64,000 nucleotides of DNA from Paenibacillus woosongensis (lineage in GTDB: Bacteria > Bacillota > Bacilli > Paenibacillales > Paenibacillaceae), in the NCBI RefSeq assembly GCF_030122845.1, contig NZ_CP126084.1, positions 2,728,001 through 2,792,000 of the forward strand. The letters run 5' to 3'. Below the pieces are notes generated by a model. That model had not been told where the DNA came from. It saw only the letters and a list, made by a program, of their open reading frames with translations, and searched no databases. Below, in pieces: positions 51,586-61,104 of this stretch (position 1 is the first letter of the stretch; each line of letters begins with the position of its first letter). A program made the translations under genes and the position numbers.

Positions 51586-53175
51586 CTACTGTTTTGTCAC
51601 AAGCTTCTGCAGGAAAGCCTTTAAATCAACGATCCGCAGATTTTCGGGCCGTTCTTCCGTGCCGCTGATAATCAACGGCACAAGCGACTCTGCATGGCCA
51701 AGAGAGCCGTGGCTGCCTCCGCCCTTGTGAGTTGGCGAATGCTGGTCAGCCAGCTCATATCCTGGTTTGGCGGTCACAACCAGGAAGTCGCCGTCGTGCG
51801 AATGCAAAGCCCCGTATAATCTTTGCAGCACATCGGGGTACCGCTCATAATCCAAGGTTTGCCGCTCGTGATTGATTTTTAGATCCAATGCTTGCGGCTC
51901 CCCTTCCATTGTCCATGATTGCTTATAAGTGTCCGTCAGCTCCCCGCCCGTTTTGAACCGGAGCTCTTTGGAGGCGCCGTTACTGACGCATATCCATTCT
52001 CCATCTCTCCAGGCAATGATATCGATGCGCGAATCGGCCCTGATAGCCTCGGCAATATCTCTGGCCTCCCGAGCCTTCAGGTTGTAGACATATGCCATCG
52101 TCTCATTGACGCCCAGAACGATTTCCGTCTCATCCGTCATGGCTTCCCCCTGGCGGTAAACGTTAAAAGCTTGCAGCAAAGGGAATAATTCGACCACTGG
52201 ATTTTCATTCGCAGGCAAGATTTCAGTCATGCCGCTATCACCGATAATGACGATGATCGCCTTTTCCAGCGCATTTTCCAATGATCCGAAGTTTTGTAAT
52301 AAAGTTTGGAGCTGATGGTCCGCATCCTTGAGGCTCTTCAGATCGGACGGCCCTTTCTTATGAATCTGCTGATCCATATCGGGCAGGTATATATACAAAA
52401 AGTCGGGAAGCTTGTTTTCCCTGATTAAATAGCTTGCAGTGGAGATCGAAAATTCACTGTTAATGCCCAGACGGTGGATTATGCTGCCGGGAAGATCTTC
52501 GATCCCTTCCAGCGGGTTGGTTAGCGAACCTAATGCCAGAAAGTCCGGACCCTTGACCGAAATTGATTCAGGCATAGACGTTGGCCCATGCATCCAGGCC
52601 GGGAGTGATAACGTATGAGGAACAGGACCGCGATAGATCAGACCGTTGATGCTGCCTGTTTTTTTTCCCGCTCGTGACAAATCTTCATAAATTGTTGGCA
52701 GCTCGGGGTTCAGGTGACTGCCGTTCAAGTGCATCAAGGCATCCGCCATCACCTGATTCACGCCAATCTTTATGACTTCCGCCGGCCCGGTTCCGTAATT
52801 GATGAGCTTCTTATCTTGAACAGAGTACCAGTTCAGCCCAGGAACATGATGGCGATCCGGATAAGCTCCTGTGAGCAGAGAGCTGTCGATCGTCACAGAC
52901 ATCGTCGGGAAAGAAGTGACCATATCCTTGTAATATTGACCGCGCTCGATCAAGAACTGAAATGTGGGAAGTTCCTTTTGCTCCAAACCTCTATCTACCG
53001 CTTCGGCCATCAGGGAGTCGATCATGATGAAAATTACTTTTCTGGCGCTGTCCCCGGCGTTGGATTTTACTTGGCGCAAGTCCTTCTCTTTCGGAGAAGG
53101 CTTCTGTTTCCTGCGTGACGACCAAACCGCAATCAGCAGGAAAAGAATGAACAGCACAATGACCGCTTTTAACAT
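51586..53175 (-). CDS. Membrane-anchored alkaline-phosphatase-superfamily phosphodiesterase
   Basis: ATG at 53175 gives 529 residues (an earlier ATG at 53199 has no ribosome-binding site). An N-terminal anchor (LKAVIVLFILFLLIAVW) precedes the enzyme domain: KVIFIMIDSLMAEAV (metal Asp), TSFPTMSVTIDSSLLTGAYPDRH with the Thr nucleophile, YLPDMDQQIHKKGP, VIIGDSGMTEI and GSHGSLG. These are the nucleotide pyrophosphatase/phosphodiesterase metal-binding motifs. The substrate is unknown. It starts 34 bases after a DUF421 gene and probably shares its transcript. Confidence 0.85.
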   Translation of the reverse strand: MLKAVIVLFILFLLIAVWSSRRKQKPSPKEKDLRQVKSNAGDSARKVIFIMIDSLMAEAVDRGLEQKELPTFQFLIERGQYYKDMVTSFPTMSVTIDSSLLTGAYPDRHHVPGLNWYSVQDKKLINYGTGPAEVIKIGVNQVMADALMHLNGSHLNPELPTIYEDLSRAGKKTGSINGLIYRGPVPHTLSLPAWMHGPTSMPESISVKGPDFLALGSLTNPLEGIEDLPGSIIHRLGINSEFSISTASYLIRENKLPDFLYIYLPDMDQQIHKKGPSDLKSLKDADHQLQTLLQNFGSLENALEKAIIVIIGDSGMTEILPANENPVVELFPLLQAFNVYRQGEAMTDETEIVLGVNETMAYVYNLKAREARDIAEAIRADSRIDIIAWRDGEWICVSNGASKELRFKTGGELTDTYKQSWTMEGEPQALDLKINHERQTLDYERYPDVLQRLYGALHSHDGDFLVVTAKPGYELADQHSPTHKGGGSHGSLGHAESLVPLIISGTEERPENLRIVDLKAFLQKLVTKQ

Positions 53176-53208
53176 GGACGGACACCAGCCTTTCGACATG
53201 ATAAGGAA

Positions 53209-53916
53209 TCATTTGGCATGCTTTTTCATCACCTGCACGACCGCATTATCGCTGATGGTAGCCAGCATTACATCGGAAATATTCGCACTTGCCCCGGCGA
53301 TCTGTTCCTCAAGCCAATCGAGGTCTTTACCCATTTCCTGCAGCAGCGCCATTACGATTTGGCCGTCCACGATAATCGGCCTTGTAATAACGAATGGCTG
53401 CGTCTTCAAGTCCAGATCTGCTGGAGTAACCGGCTGGTAAGGGGTATCCATAAATACGGAAACAATTCCCCCAGGCTCCCATAGTGCAAGGGATACCTTT
53501 TGAATATCCTCAACTTTTTCTTTGCGCAGCTCCGAGAATAAGAAATCCGCAGAAATTCTGGCTTTCGCTAAATGATGGAATTGAATTTGTCCGTTTTGAA
53601 TGAGCGTGATCGGCTCCGGATGCAGAAACCGGTTGAACCGAGGCCATTTCAAGCTTAGCCAGGTCCCGGCAATATATAGTACGGTCAGCGTAGCCGTACT
53701 AATAAAAGACCCCTGTAATCCGATTTTCTGGTCGGACAGCGGGTGGGCAATAATATTACCGAGGGTTAAAGCGACAATGAAATCGAGCAGTCTCAATTGG
53801 GATATCGAGCGCTGACCCATAAACTTAGCGATGATGAGCAGGAAGGCAAAGCTGACACTTCCTCTCAAAATCCATTCCAAGGCCGTCAATGCTTCCTTGC
53901 CGTGAAAAAAATCCAA
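53209..53916 (-). CDS. DUF421 (YetF-type) membrane protein
   Basis: The start is TTG with GGGAGGG nine bases upstream; the product is 235 residues. Two or three N-terminal helices (WILRGSVSFAFLLIIAKFMGQRSISQLRLLDFIVALTLGNIIAHPL) precede a soluble domain with QNGQIQFHHLAKARISADFLFSELRKEKVEDI, the standard DUF421 layout. In Bacillus, YetF-type proteins belong to spore or membrane-associated groups of unknown mechanism. It lies upstream of the phosphodiesterase gene in the same direction. Confidence 0.88.
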   Translation of the reverse strand: MDFFHGKEALTALEWILRGSVSFAFLLIIAKFMGQRSISQLRLLDFIVALTLGNIIAHPLSDQKIGLQGSFISTATLTVLYIAGTWLSLKWPRFNRFLHPEPITLIQNGQIQFHHLAKARISADFLFSELRKEKVEDIQKVSLALWEPGGIVSVFMDTPYQPVTPADLDLKTQPFVITRPIIVDGQIVMALLQEMGKDLDWLEEQIAGASANISDVMLATISDNAVVQVMKKHAK

Positions 53917-53983
53917 TCCATTCAGCCCTCCCGCTAAAACGAGTTATCTTTTAAGTTCTCCTCACTCAAAGGTCTCTATGCAC

Positions 53984-54015
53984 AAAAAAAGGAAAAGGAG
54001 CTCCAAAGAGCTCCT
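53984..54015 (-). terminator. Terminator of the GH87-type gene
   Basis: AGGAGCTC (53996-54003) pairs with GAGCTCCT (54008-54015) around a 4-base loop; on the minus strand TTTCCTTTTTTT follows. Confidence 0.85.
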
Positions 54016-54042
54016 CTCCACCCGCCAAACAAGGCGAAGTGA

Positions 54043-57000
54043 TTATTGGATCATCAGGTTAAAACCATTCAGGATGTAGTACAAATTCGGATATGCGATA
54101 TTTCTGGTGATGAGGTTATTGAATCTTGCAGAACCATTCCCCGTATAGGAGAAAATAGCTGCGCCCTGATGCGGCCCGGAGAAGCGTGAGGTTGTGATCC
54201 CATCAAGGCCGGTGCCATCTATCGTGATATTGTTGAAGACAATATTCTCGAATCCTCCCCCGTATCCGAATTGGATCGCGTCCCGCTGCGTATTGAGAAT
54301 ATCGATATTGTTGAACGTTACGTTTCTGATCGGATCAGACGACGCTTCAAGATCGATGGCCCCGCGTTCCCCGTTGTAGAGATCTTTACTTGTACCGCTG
54401 TTAATAATAGTGGTGTCCGAGAATACAATCCCGGTGTTGTTCTGAAAATGGTAGCCGGGGAACACGGTATTCATTCTGATCCCGGAGCCGCCGACTGTGT
54501 CGATGATCAGGTTATGATCAGCTTTATGCCCACTTCCGCCGAAAAAGGCAATGGCGGCTGCACGCCAGTTATTTTCGATCGTGTTATAGGAGAAGGTATT
54601 GTTTACTCCCGCGGGCGCTCCATTTACGTTACTCGTCCAGACGGCAAGGCCGTCATCCCCGTTGTTGCGAATGCTGCTGTTGCGGACGGTCGAATTGCTG
54701 GTACCCTGGGCAAAATTGATGCCGTCGGCCAGATTGTTTCTGACCCGGCTGTTCTCAATGACCAATCCATTGGTATAAATGGCCGGAGTATGGGCATAGT
54801 CCCCGACCCAGAAGCCGCATTCAAAGTGTTCCACCCATACATCATGTATTTTGGAATTGGTGCCGAAATTGTCCATGAAACCCTTGTAGATGGCGTTTTG
54901 CCCGTACCGCGACCGCAGATTCGAATTCAGATATACATTGCTGAAATCAAGCTGTCCCTGAATTCGTAGCGAGATGCCGCCCCCTGCCGCGTTCGGATTC
55001 GTGAATTGCAGGTTCGTATGCCAAATGCCGGCCCCCGTGATTGTGATATCATTGATTTTATTGCTGACAGAGCCGATTTCCCACATACCGCCCAGATGGA
55101 ACGTCCCTTCGGGAATGTACAAGGTTTTGCCTGACGCTACCGCTGCCTGAACAGCAGCTTTAAAGGCATCAAGGTCATCCTTTCCGTCATTGGCAACGGC
55201 ACCGTAATCCGTGACGGATACCGCGTTGGCCGGGCGGGGAATTGCCGCAGGAACCGGCTCGATTTCGAGGAAATCTACCCCGTATTCCAGGTTGTCGCCA
55301 TTGCCCTTCTGAATGCGGATCGTATCGCCGGGCTTCAGCGGCGTATCCAGCTTCCAGTGCACCTCGTCAAAGCGGAATAGCGGCCGTCCTGAGCTAGGCG
55401 TATCTCCAGGCATATCCCCGGAAAAATATTGCCAGCTATAATAGGAAGTTAATGGCACGGTTTTCGCTTTGGTGCCGTTAACGTACACGTCAAGCGAACC
55501 GTTCAGCCCCATGCCGTCCGCAGAGTCCGGCATCGTAAACCGCATAGTCACTCCTGCCCCGCCCTGTCCCTGCTTGATCGTCCATTCGAGATACGAACCA
55601 TTTGCAGGAAGAGCCACATAGCGCTGACCAGATGCTTCCGATGCCGTTAAAGATTGGTCGAAGGTCGGTGCCGTCTTCAGGACTGCGCCGCCCCCGTGAG
55701 TGGCATCATCTGTGTCATATCGGCTGTATGGCATGACCGCGCCGCGGGCAGCATAGACGGTCAGGTTGGCTGTACTCGTATTATTGGCCTGTTTGGCTTC
55801 GAGTTCGTTAGCATCTGCGGCAATAGTCGTAACTACGGTATAATTCCCGTTTGCCGCTGTCCACGTACCCGGAATTGCGACATTGACAGACGCTCCCGGA
55901 GCCAATGCACCGTTATATGAGCCATTAAATGTTTGGATGGCAGCCCCGGCGGCATTTTTGAGCACCACTGTTATTTCGTGAGAGCCGCTTGCTGAAGCGA
56001 TACTTCCTTGATTTTTAAGATTGACGTTAAAAGAAACCGCATTGCCCGCTGCCGGATTCCCTGGCGACCAGGAAACAGTCCCCACGAAATCAGAGCTCGC
56101 TGCTTGAGCTACAACGAGTGGCGAAGCGCTCGTATAGCTGTTATTCGTTTCATTCTGCTCGATGATCGCATTACTCTCGTCGACCTTCGCGCCGACCGCA
56201 TAGTTTCCGGCGGTTTTCGTTCCGGCGTTCAGCGATGCCGTTGCCGAAGCGCCTGCAGCAAGTGCTGCGACCGGAACAGAGCCAACTTGCTCGTTATTCA
56301 AGTAAAAATTCACCATCGTAGCGGCAGAACCGGCATTGCCGATGTTTTTCACCGCTGCGTTTAACGTGATCGTGCTGCTCTCGTTCGGCGATGACGGTGA
56401 CCAGGTTAGATCGGTAATCGTCAAATCGGGGTTTGACGCAGGTGTTCCGAATACCTGGAATTCGGCAATTTGCCCCGCCGGAGCTCCGGTGTTCGAGGAA
56501 ATGTTCAACTGCAGGCGCTTGACCGTCGCCGTCAGCGGAATCGTCACCGAGTTGCCGGTGGAGGGGTTGAAGGTGTAGGCCTGTGCGGATACGAGGTTGC
56601 TGAAGCTTGCCGTATCCTGGCTGTGGCCAAGCACCTGAATCGTCTGCGTTCGGGTGCTCCATATCGGATCCGGGTTCAGCTTCAGTACGATGGATGTAAT
56701 ATTGTGATTTGCACCAAGATCCAGTGTCAAAGTACTTGGATTTCCGCCCCCTTCCCAATACGTATTTGTGTCGTTGTCATTTGCATTGGCGGCCACGTAT
56801 GTAAACGTGCTCGAGGAGGCAGCAATCGGCTTTCCGATTGCAATGTTAGTTCCTAGTGTTGGTGTTGGTGTTGGTGTCGTTCCGACAGCACCGTAAATCT
56901 CGAATTCAGACAGCTGCCCTGCCGGCCAGCCCGTGTTGCCGGTAATATTCAGACGAACATAACGGGTGTCCGCTGCTGCAAAGCTAATCGTGACCGAATT

Positions 57001-57396
57001 ATTGGAATTCGGATCGAAGTCATAACTCGCAGAACCGACGATGTCAGTAAAGGCCATTCCATCCGCGCTGCCTTGCACGGCTAGTGTTTGAGTGCGCTCT
57101 TCCCAATTTGGCGGCAGCTTAAGTACAATTTGATCAATGCTCGTATTTTCGGCCAGATCGACCTGAATCCATTGCGGAAAGGCATGGTTAGCGCTTTCCC
57201 AGTACGTCCCTTGATTGTTGTCCTGTACGTTGCCCGGTTCATAAGTTTGGTTATGCCCGCTTGCCGTGATGACTTTGCCCAGTGTCAAATTTGGCCCGCC
57301 CGCAGCTGAGACAGAGAAATCAGATCCTACCGCCATAAACAGGCTCGAGACCAGCATGCTTCCCAGTAGCAGCCATACGATAAAATTGTTGCGCAT
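54043..57396 (-). CDS. Secreted multi-domain alpha-1,3-glucanase-like enzyme (GH87 type)
   Basis: The 1117-residue protein follows AAGGAGG. Modules in order are: signal peptide (1 to about 32), two F5/8-type C (discoidin) domains (about 35-170 and 183-318, joined by a TPTPTPT linker), two CARDB domains (about 325-430 and 437-545), a CBM6/35-like module (about 556-720) and a right-handed beta-helix (about 725-1117). The helix carries GINFAQGTSNSTVRNSSIRN then NGDDGLAVW, with Asp914 and Asp915; this double-Asp segment is what I associate with GH87 alpha-1,3-glucanases and mycodextranases of Paenibacillus. It would degrade alpha-1,3-glucan such as mutan or fungal wall glucan. Exact specificity is uncertain. 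Confidence 0.8.
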   Translation of the reverse strand: MRNNFIVWLLLGSMLVSSLFMAVGSDFSVSAAGGPNLTLGKVITASGHNQTYEPGNVQDNNQGTYWESANHAFPQWIQVDLAENTSIDQIVLKLPPNWEERTQTLAVQGSADGMAFTDIVGSASYDFDPNSNNSVTISFAAADTRYVRLNITGNTGWPAGQLSEFEIYGAVGTTPTPTPTLGTNIAIGKPIAASSSTFTYVAANANDNDTNTYWEGGGNPSTLTLDLGANHNITSIVLKLNPDPIWSTRTQTIQVLGHSQDTASFSNLVSAQAYTFNPSTGNSVTIPLTATVKRLQLNISSNTGAPAGQIAEFQVFGTPASNPDLTITDLTWSPSSPNESSTITLNAAVKNIGNAGSAATMVNFYLNNEQVGSVPVAALAAGASATASLNAGTKTAGNYAVGAKVDESNAIIEQNETNNSYTSASPLVVAQAASSDFVGTVSWSPGNPAAGNAVSFNVNLKNQGSIASASGSHEITVVLKNAAGAAIQTFNGSYNGALAPGASVNVAIPGTWTAANGNYTVVTTIAADANELEAKQANNTSTANLTVYAARGAVMPYSRYDTDDATHGGGAVLKTAPTFDQSLTASEASGQRYVALPANGSYLEWTIKQGQGGAGVTMRFTMPDSADGMGLNGSLDVYVNGTKAKTVPLTSYYSWQYFSGDMPGDTPSSGRPLFRFDEVHWKLDTPLKPGDTIRIQKGNGDNLEYGVDFLEIEPVPAAIPRPANAVSVTDYGAVANDGKDDLDAFKAAVQAAVASGKTLYIPEGTFHLGGMWEIGSVSNKINDITITGAGIWHTNLQFTNPNAAGGGISLRIQGQLDFSNVYLNSNLRSRYGQNAIYKGFMDNFGTNSKIHDVWVEHFECGFWVGDYAHTPAIYTNGLVIENSRVRNNLADGINFAQGTSNSTVRNSSIRNNGDDGLAVWTSNVNGAPAGVNNTFSYNTIENNWRAAAIAFFGGSGHKADHNLIIDTVGGSGIRMNTVFPGYHFQNNTGIVFSDTTIINSGTSKDLYNGERGAIDLEASSDPIRNVTFNNIDILNTQRDAIQFGYGGGFENIVFNNITIDGTGLDGITTSRFSGPHQGAAIFSYTGNGSARFNNLITRNIAYPNLYYILNGFNLMIQ

Positions 57397-57621
57397 TTCA
57401 TTCCTCCTTATTTATGATATATTTACAGACAATACCATTATAAAGGCGAGACAAGCCTAATTATAATAAGCAATTCTACGGAAAAGATAGGCGTTCTCAA
57501 GTTTATCCTATATTCGAAATCAGAATTGGGCTCGGAATTGGGTTTGGGATTAGTCTGTTTCATTCAAATTTATAGCACTGAATGAGTAGAATGTATTTAT
57601 CTATGAAAAGGGGTTGAAATA

Positions 57622-58134
57622 ATGGAGAAAATCGATTTTTTTATGAGAGAAAGTAAGGCCGGTGCCGTTTTTCTATTGCTGATACGGTGTTACTTGGGCT
57701 GGAAATGGCTTACTGCTGGCTGGATGAAGCTTACCGCTCCACAACCATTTGATAGCACGGGCTATCTACAAAACGCTGTTGCCAACTCCAAAGGAGAGAA
57801 TCCGATTGTTCAGGATTGGTGGGGAAGCATATTGGAAACTGCTGTTATCCCCCAAGTTGAAATATTTAACTTCCTGGTTCCCTGGGGAGAGTTTTTAGTT
57901 GGTTTAGCCTTGTTGCTTGGCGTATTTACTGTTTTTGCTGCATCGGCGGGCGTAATCATGAACCTTTGCTATTTCCTCTCCGGTTCCATTAGCATCATCC
58001 CTCAAATGCTTTTATGCGCATTTTTCATCATTTACGCGGGCAGTAACTCAGGGCGAATCGGCGTGCTGTATTTGCTCAATAAATATCGGTTTAGGGCTAA
58101 ACACACAACTTCAGCGAACCCGGAACAAACCTGA
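57622..58134 (+). CDS. DoxX-family membrane protein
   Basis: The ATG follows GGGG. The 170-residue protein has four hydrophobic segments and DoxX marks: LLLIRCYLGWKWLTAGWMKL near the N terminus, PWGEFLVGLALLLGVFTVFAA and GVIMNLCYFLSGS in the middle, and a hydrophobic last helix. DoxX/MhqP-like proteins are often linked to thiosulfate:quinone chemistry or redox stress; no such context exists here. It is monocistronic. Confidence 0.85.
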   Translation: MEKIDFFMRESKAGAVFLLLIRCYLGWKWLTAGWMKLTAPQPFDSTGYLQNAVANSKGENPIVQDWWGSILETAVIPQVEIFNFLVPWGEFLVGLALLLGVFTVFAASAGVIMNLCYFLSGSISIIPQMLLCAFFIIYAGSNSGRIGVLYLLNKYRFRAKHTTSANPEQT

Positions 58135-58222
58135 CACCATACAAACTGGAATTTTCCGCGAAATGCCGGTATGATAGAACTTGATTTGTTACAAATGCTA
58201 CAAAGGAGTTGGACCAGCACTT

Positions 58223-58933
58223 ATGAGAACAAAGCTACTAGTATTCCCATTCCTCCTTCTGCTGACTGCTATGATCATGAGCGGTTGCGGCAAGGACAAA
58301 GAGGCACAGAAAACACCAGCAAATCAACAACAATCTGCCGGCAATAGCGCAGAGCAGTCTACGCTGCCAGCCGAACCGGCGCCTGAACCGCCAAAGCAAA
58401 CAATGAGCTGGGACAGCCCTCCGGACATGGAGATCGACACGAATAAGTCGTACACCGCCGAATTCTCGACGACGAAGGGGAACTTCACGATCGAGCTGTT
58501 CGCGAAAGACGCGCCAAAGACCGTTAATAACTTTGTATTCCTGTCGCGGCAAGGCTTCTACAATGACGTCACCTTCCACCGGATCATCGAAACCTTCATG
58601 ATTCAAACTGGTGATCCGGAAGGCACGGGTGCCGGAGGCCCTGGGTATCGTTTCGAAGATGAAAAGACGAACTACGAATACGAGCCGGGCATTGTTGCGA
58701 TGGCCAACGCCGGACCGGATACGAATGGCAGCCAATTTTTCATTTGTACGGGTGAGGATAGCCTGTCCCTAAACCTAAAGCCAAACTATACTATTTTTGG
58801 CAAAGTCGTCGATGGCATGGATGTCGTTCAAAATATTGCGGCCACACCGGTTGAACCCGGCGGACCGCTTGGTGAACTGAGTTCACCAACAGAGACCGTT
58901 CAGATCAAAGAGATCAAGATTACAGAACAATAA
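58223..58933 (+). CDS. Cyclophilin-type peptidyl-prolyl isomerase lipoprotein
   Basis: ATG at 58223 opens a lipoprotein signal (MRTKLLVFPFLLLLTAMIMS, then GC) and a Pro/Ala/Gln-rich linker to about residue 65. The cyclophilin domain follows with FTIELFAKDAPKTVNNFVFL, the active-site TFHRIIETFMIQTGDPEGTG (catalytic Arg), FEDE, MANAGPDTNGSQFFI and NYTIFGKVVDGMDVV. It would catalyse proline isomerisation in exported proteins on the outer face of the membrane. The upstream frame to 58181 is a non-start extension. Confidence 0.9.
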   Translation: MRTKLLVFPFLLLLTAMIMSGCGKDKEAQKTPANQQQSAGNSAEQSTLPAEPAPEPPKQTMSWDSPPDMEIDTNKSYTAEFSTTKGNFTIELFAKDAPKTVNNFVFLSRQGFYNDVTFHRIIETFMIQTGDPEGTGAGGPGYRFEDEKTNYEYEPGIVAMANAGPDTNGSQFFICTGEDSLSLNLKPNYTIFGKVVDGMDVVQNIAATPVEPGGPLGELSSPTETVQIKEIKITEQ

Positions 58934-58953
58934 AATGAAGGCATTTCAATCAG

Positions 58954-58997
58954 AACAGGCCCGCATTCCTTAAGATGGATTGCGAGGCCTGTTTGCT
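58954..58997 (+). terminator. Terminator of the cyclophilin gene
   Basis: AACAGGCC (58954-58961) pairs with GGCCTGTT (58986-58993), with an inner GCATTCC/GGATTGC helix, followed by a short T-rich tract. Confidence 0.65.
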
Positions 58998-59114
58998 TCT
59001 GTTTCACTATGGTTTCATTTGACAGCTCATGGTTTCAAATCATAAGCGCATAAATCATCAGCATGAAGAGCATAATGAGAGAGATAATTTACAAAAGGAG
59101 AGACAATAAAGGAT

Positions 59115-59627
59115 ATGGGTATCTTGAGCGGTAATCCTAAAGACGAACCCATGCATTATGGTGAAGTTTTTAGCGTATGGGAAGCATCCATGATCGCTAA
59201 AGGCATGGTTTCTTGCTACCAGGCCTTCCTGAACCATGCCGGTGACCAGGATCTGAAGAAAATTCTCGAAGCTTTAATTGAACAGGCGAAATTAGAAATT
59301 AAAGAATGCGACACCTTACTTACCGATAATGGCATTGCACCCGCACCTGTATTGCCAGAAAGACCTCCTGCTAAGCTTGAAGATATTCCAGCTGGAGCAA
59401 GATTTACAGATCCTGAAATTGCTGCAAAAATTGCAGCGGAGAATGCGCTTGGTCTTACAGCCTGCAGTTCGGTCATGGCGCAATCGATCAGAGAAGATAT
59501 CGGTGCATTATTTGGCAAATATCATCTTACTAAAGCAGCCCTGGGCTTGCGAATTCTTCAAATGCTCAAAGAAAAGGGTTGGCTAATCCCTCCCCCTCTC
59601 CAAGTAAAGAGACCTGTCGAAGAATAA
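59115..59627 (+). CDS. DUF3231 family protein
   Basis: The 170-residue protein has EPMHYGEVFSVWEASMIAKG, then MVSCYQAFLNHAGDQDLKKI and a C-terminal four-helix region, the layout of DUF3231, a ferritin-like/CotF-related helical family common in spore formers. The ATG is unusual in that AAAAGGAG lies 14 bases away and a second weak AAAGG only two bases away. Function unknown. The gene has its own terminator. Confidence 0.83.
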   Translation: MGILSGNPKDEPMHYGEVFSVWEASMIAKGMVSCYQAFLNHAGDQDLKKILEALIEQAKLEIKECDTLLTDNGIAPAPVLPERPPAKLEDIPAGARFTDPEIAAKIAAENALGLTACSSVMAQSIREDIGALFGKYHLTKAALGLRILQMLKEKGWLIPPPLQVKRPVEE

Positions 59628-59656
59628 ATATTCACGGATTGAAAGAAGATGAAATC

Positions 59657-59684
59657 AAAAATCCCACGCACAGTGGGATTTTTT
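59657..59684 (+). terminator. Rho-independent terminator
   Basis: AATCCCAC (59660-59667) pairs with GTGGGATT (59673-59680), then TTTT. Confidence 0.85.
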
Positions 59685-59737
59685 AGTGAGGAACTTGGTT
59701 TTTAAAATTGAACTTCAATACAGCTTATGCTGAATCA

Positions 59738-60652
59738 TCAAACCTTCGGCACCTCAATCGTCGTCATGGCGCTTCGCTTTTGCTCGTCATTGATATGCGT
59801 ATAGATCATTGTTGTTTCAATGGAGGCATGACCCAGCAGCTCCTTCACCACACGAATATCGACGTTATTCCCGAGCAGCATCGTAGCAAAGGAATGCCGC
59901 AGCTTATGGCAGGATAATTTCATATCGGTCAACTGCGGGTGATCCTGTTTGTAGGCATCGAATACATTCGCGGCAATCTTCTGAATTTGACGAATCGATA
60001 GTCTTCTTCCCTTCTGGGAGATGAAAAAGGCTTCTTCTTTTGTACTATAAGGCTGTATTCTCTCCTCCTCCACTCTGGCGAGGTATTCAACAACTAACTC
60101 TGGCAGCGGAATCTCGTTCCACTTCCTCCCTTTGCCCAGCACTTCGAGCGTCCCCTTGTCTCTCTTGAAATGAGAGAGATTCATACGGTGAACCTCGCCT
60201 ACCCGCAAACCGCAGTAACCCATTAATAGAAATATCGCTAGATTCCTATCCCGATATCGACCATCGATATAAGTGAGCACCTTTTTGAGTTCCTGCTCCT
60301 CCAGATAGACTGGAATTTTATTTTTCTCCGTCTTTGATTTCTTGACCTCTAACGCCGGATTTCTGGTCGCCAGTTCAAAATCGATCAATGAAGCATAAAA
60401 TGAACGGATCGCGGACAAAGTCCGATTCCTTGTCTTATCCCCGGCGGATTCCTGTTTGGAGACCAGGAAGCTGACAACATTCAATTTCCCCGCCTGTTGC
60501 ACAGGCAGTTCATCTAAGGAAAATAAATAGTCATATACTTCTCTTAAATATTCTTTTCTCGTCGTCTCTGTATATCCCGATTGTTTCATCCAGATCGTAA
60601 AGGCTTGAAGCGGTTCGGCATAAATTTCTTCGATGTAATATTTCGTAGTCAA
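59738..60652 (-). CDS. Tyrosine recombinase / phage-integrase family protein
   Basis: The 304-residue protein starts at TTG with AGAGGGA upstream. It has an N-terminal SAM-like core-binding domain ([20 protein letters not shown]) and the catalytic residues Arg ([14 protein letters not shown]), His-x-x-Arg ([12 protein letters not shown]), His ([10 protein letters not shown]) and Tyr (MIYTHIND). It resembles XerC/XerD-like integrases in length but is separate from xerS at 27434. No phage or cassette genes flank it. A promoter with a LexA-like box lies upstream. Confidence 0.88.
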   Translation of the reverse strand: MTTKYYIEEIYAEPLQAFTIWMKQSGYTETTRKEYLREVYDYLFSLDELPVQQAGKLNVVSFLVSKQESAGDKTRNRTLSAIRSFYASLIDFELATRNPALEVKKSKTEKNKIPVYLEEQELKKVLTYIDGRYRDRNLAIFLLMGYCGLRVGEVHRMNLSHFKRDKGTLEVLGKGRKWNEIPLPELVVEYLARVEEERIQPYSTKEEAFFISQKGRRLSIRQIQKIAANVFDAYKQDHPQLTDMKLSCHKLRHSFATMLLGNNVDIRVVKELLGHASIETTMIYTHINDEQKRSAMTTIEVPKV

Positions 60653-60787
60653 AGCAATCCCTCTTACGTTGATGTTTTTACCATTTATAGGTTAATTTTG
60701 CGAGAAATCAACTTGATAAACTAGCTGTCTCTAAGAAAACAAATCGCTCTAATTCAAAAGTGCGCAAAATACGTGTTTGGCGTACTT

Positions 60788-60816
60788 ATTATAGCACATA
60801 CGTTCCCTGAAGGGAA
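60788..60816 (-). promoter_or_regulatory. Integrase promoter with a LexA-like box in the spacer
   Basis: On the minus strand TTCCCT (60811-60816), 17 bases and TATAAT (60788-60793) form a promoter. GAACGTATGTGC (60794-60805) within the spacer differs from GAAC-N4-GTTC by one base. The leader would be about 130 bases. Confidence 0.45.
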
Positions 60817-60922
60817 TGATGGTTCCTCCTCCTTCTAACTAACCTTTGCTTTCAAGTTCGATTTCCTGAAATCTGGCTATTTTTCGCTCATCCTCCACGA
60901 TTAAGACCGTCCGTGAGTACCA

Positions 60923-60954
60923 GCTCTTAGGTAGCGTTTTTGCTGCCTTAGAGC
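60923..60954. other. Hairpin in the 60.65-61.1 kb intergenic region
   Basis: GCTCTTAGGTAGC and GCTGCCTTAGAGC pair at 12 of 13 positions (one G-T) around six bases, without a T tract. The rest of this gap holds the integrase promoter and no gene that I can support. Confidence 0.4.
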
Positions 60955-61104
60955 CGGTAGCATAGTACTTGCTTATAGCTTAGAACCGCCCTGATACGTT
61001 TTTAATATCAGAGAAACGGAACAATTCGTGCTCTCATTTGGATCAATTATTACCAGCGAACACCTTTTTAAGGGCCCACTACGTCTTTATTGTCCTGGTG
61101 TGGT

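Noticed and set aside
54271..54969. Plus-strand 232-codon ORF
   Set aside because: It is the antisense shadow of the GH87-type beta-helix coding region.
59738..60652. Prophage or integron around the second recombinase
   Set aside because: No structural phage genes, cassettes, att repeats or tRNA gene are visible nearby.
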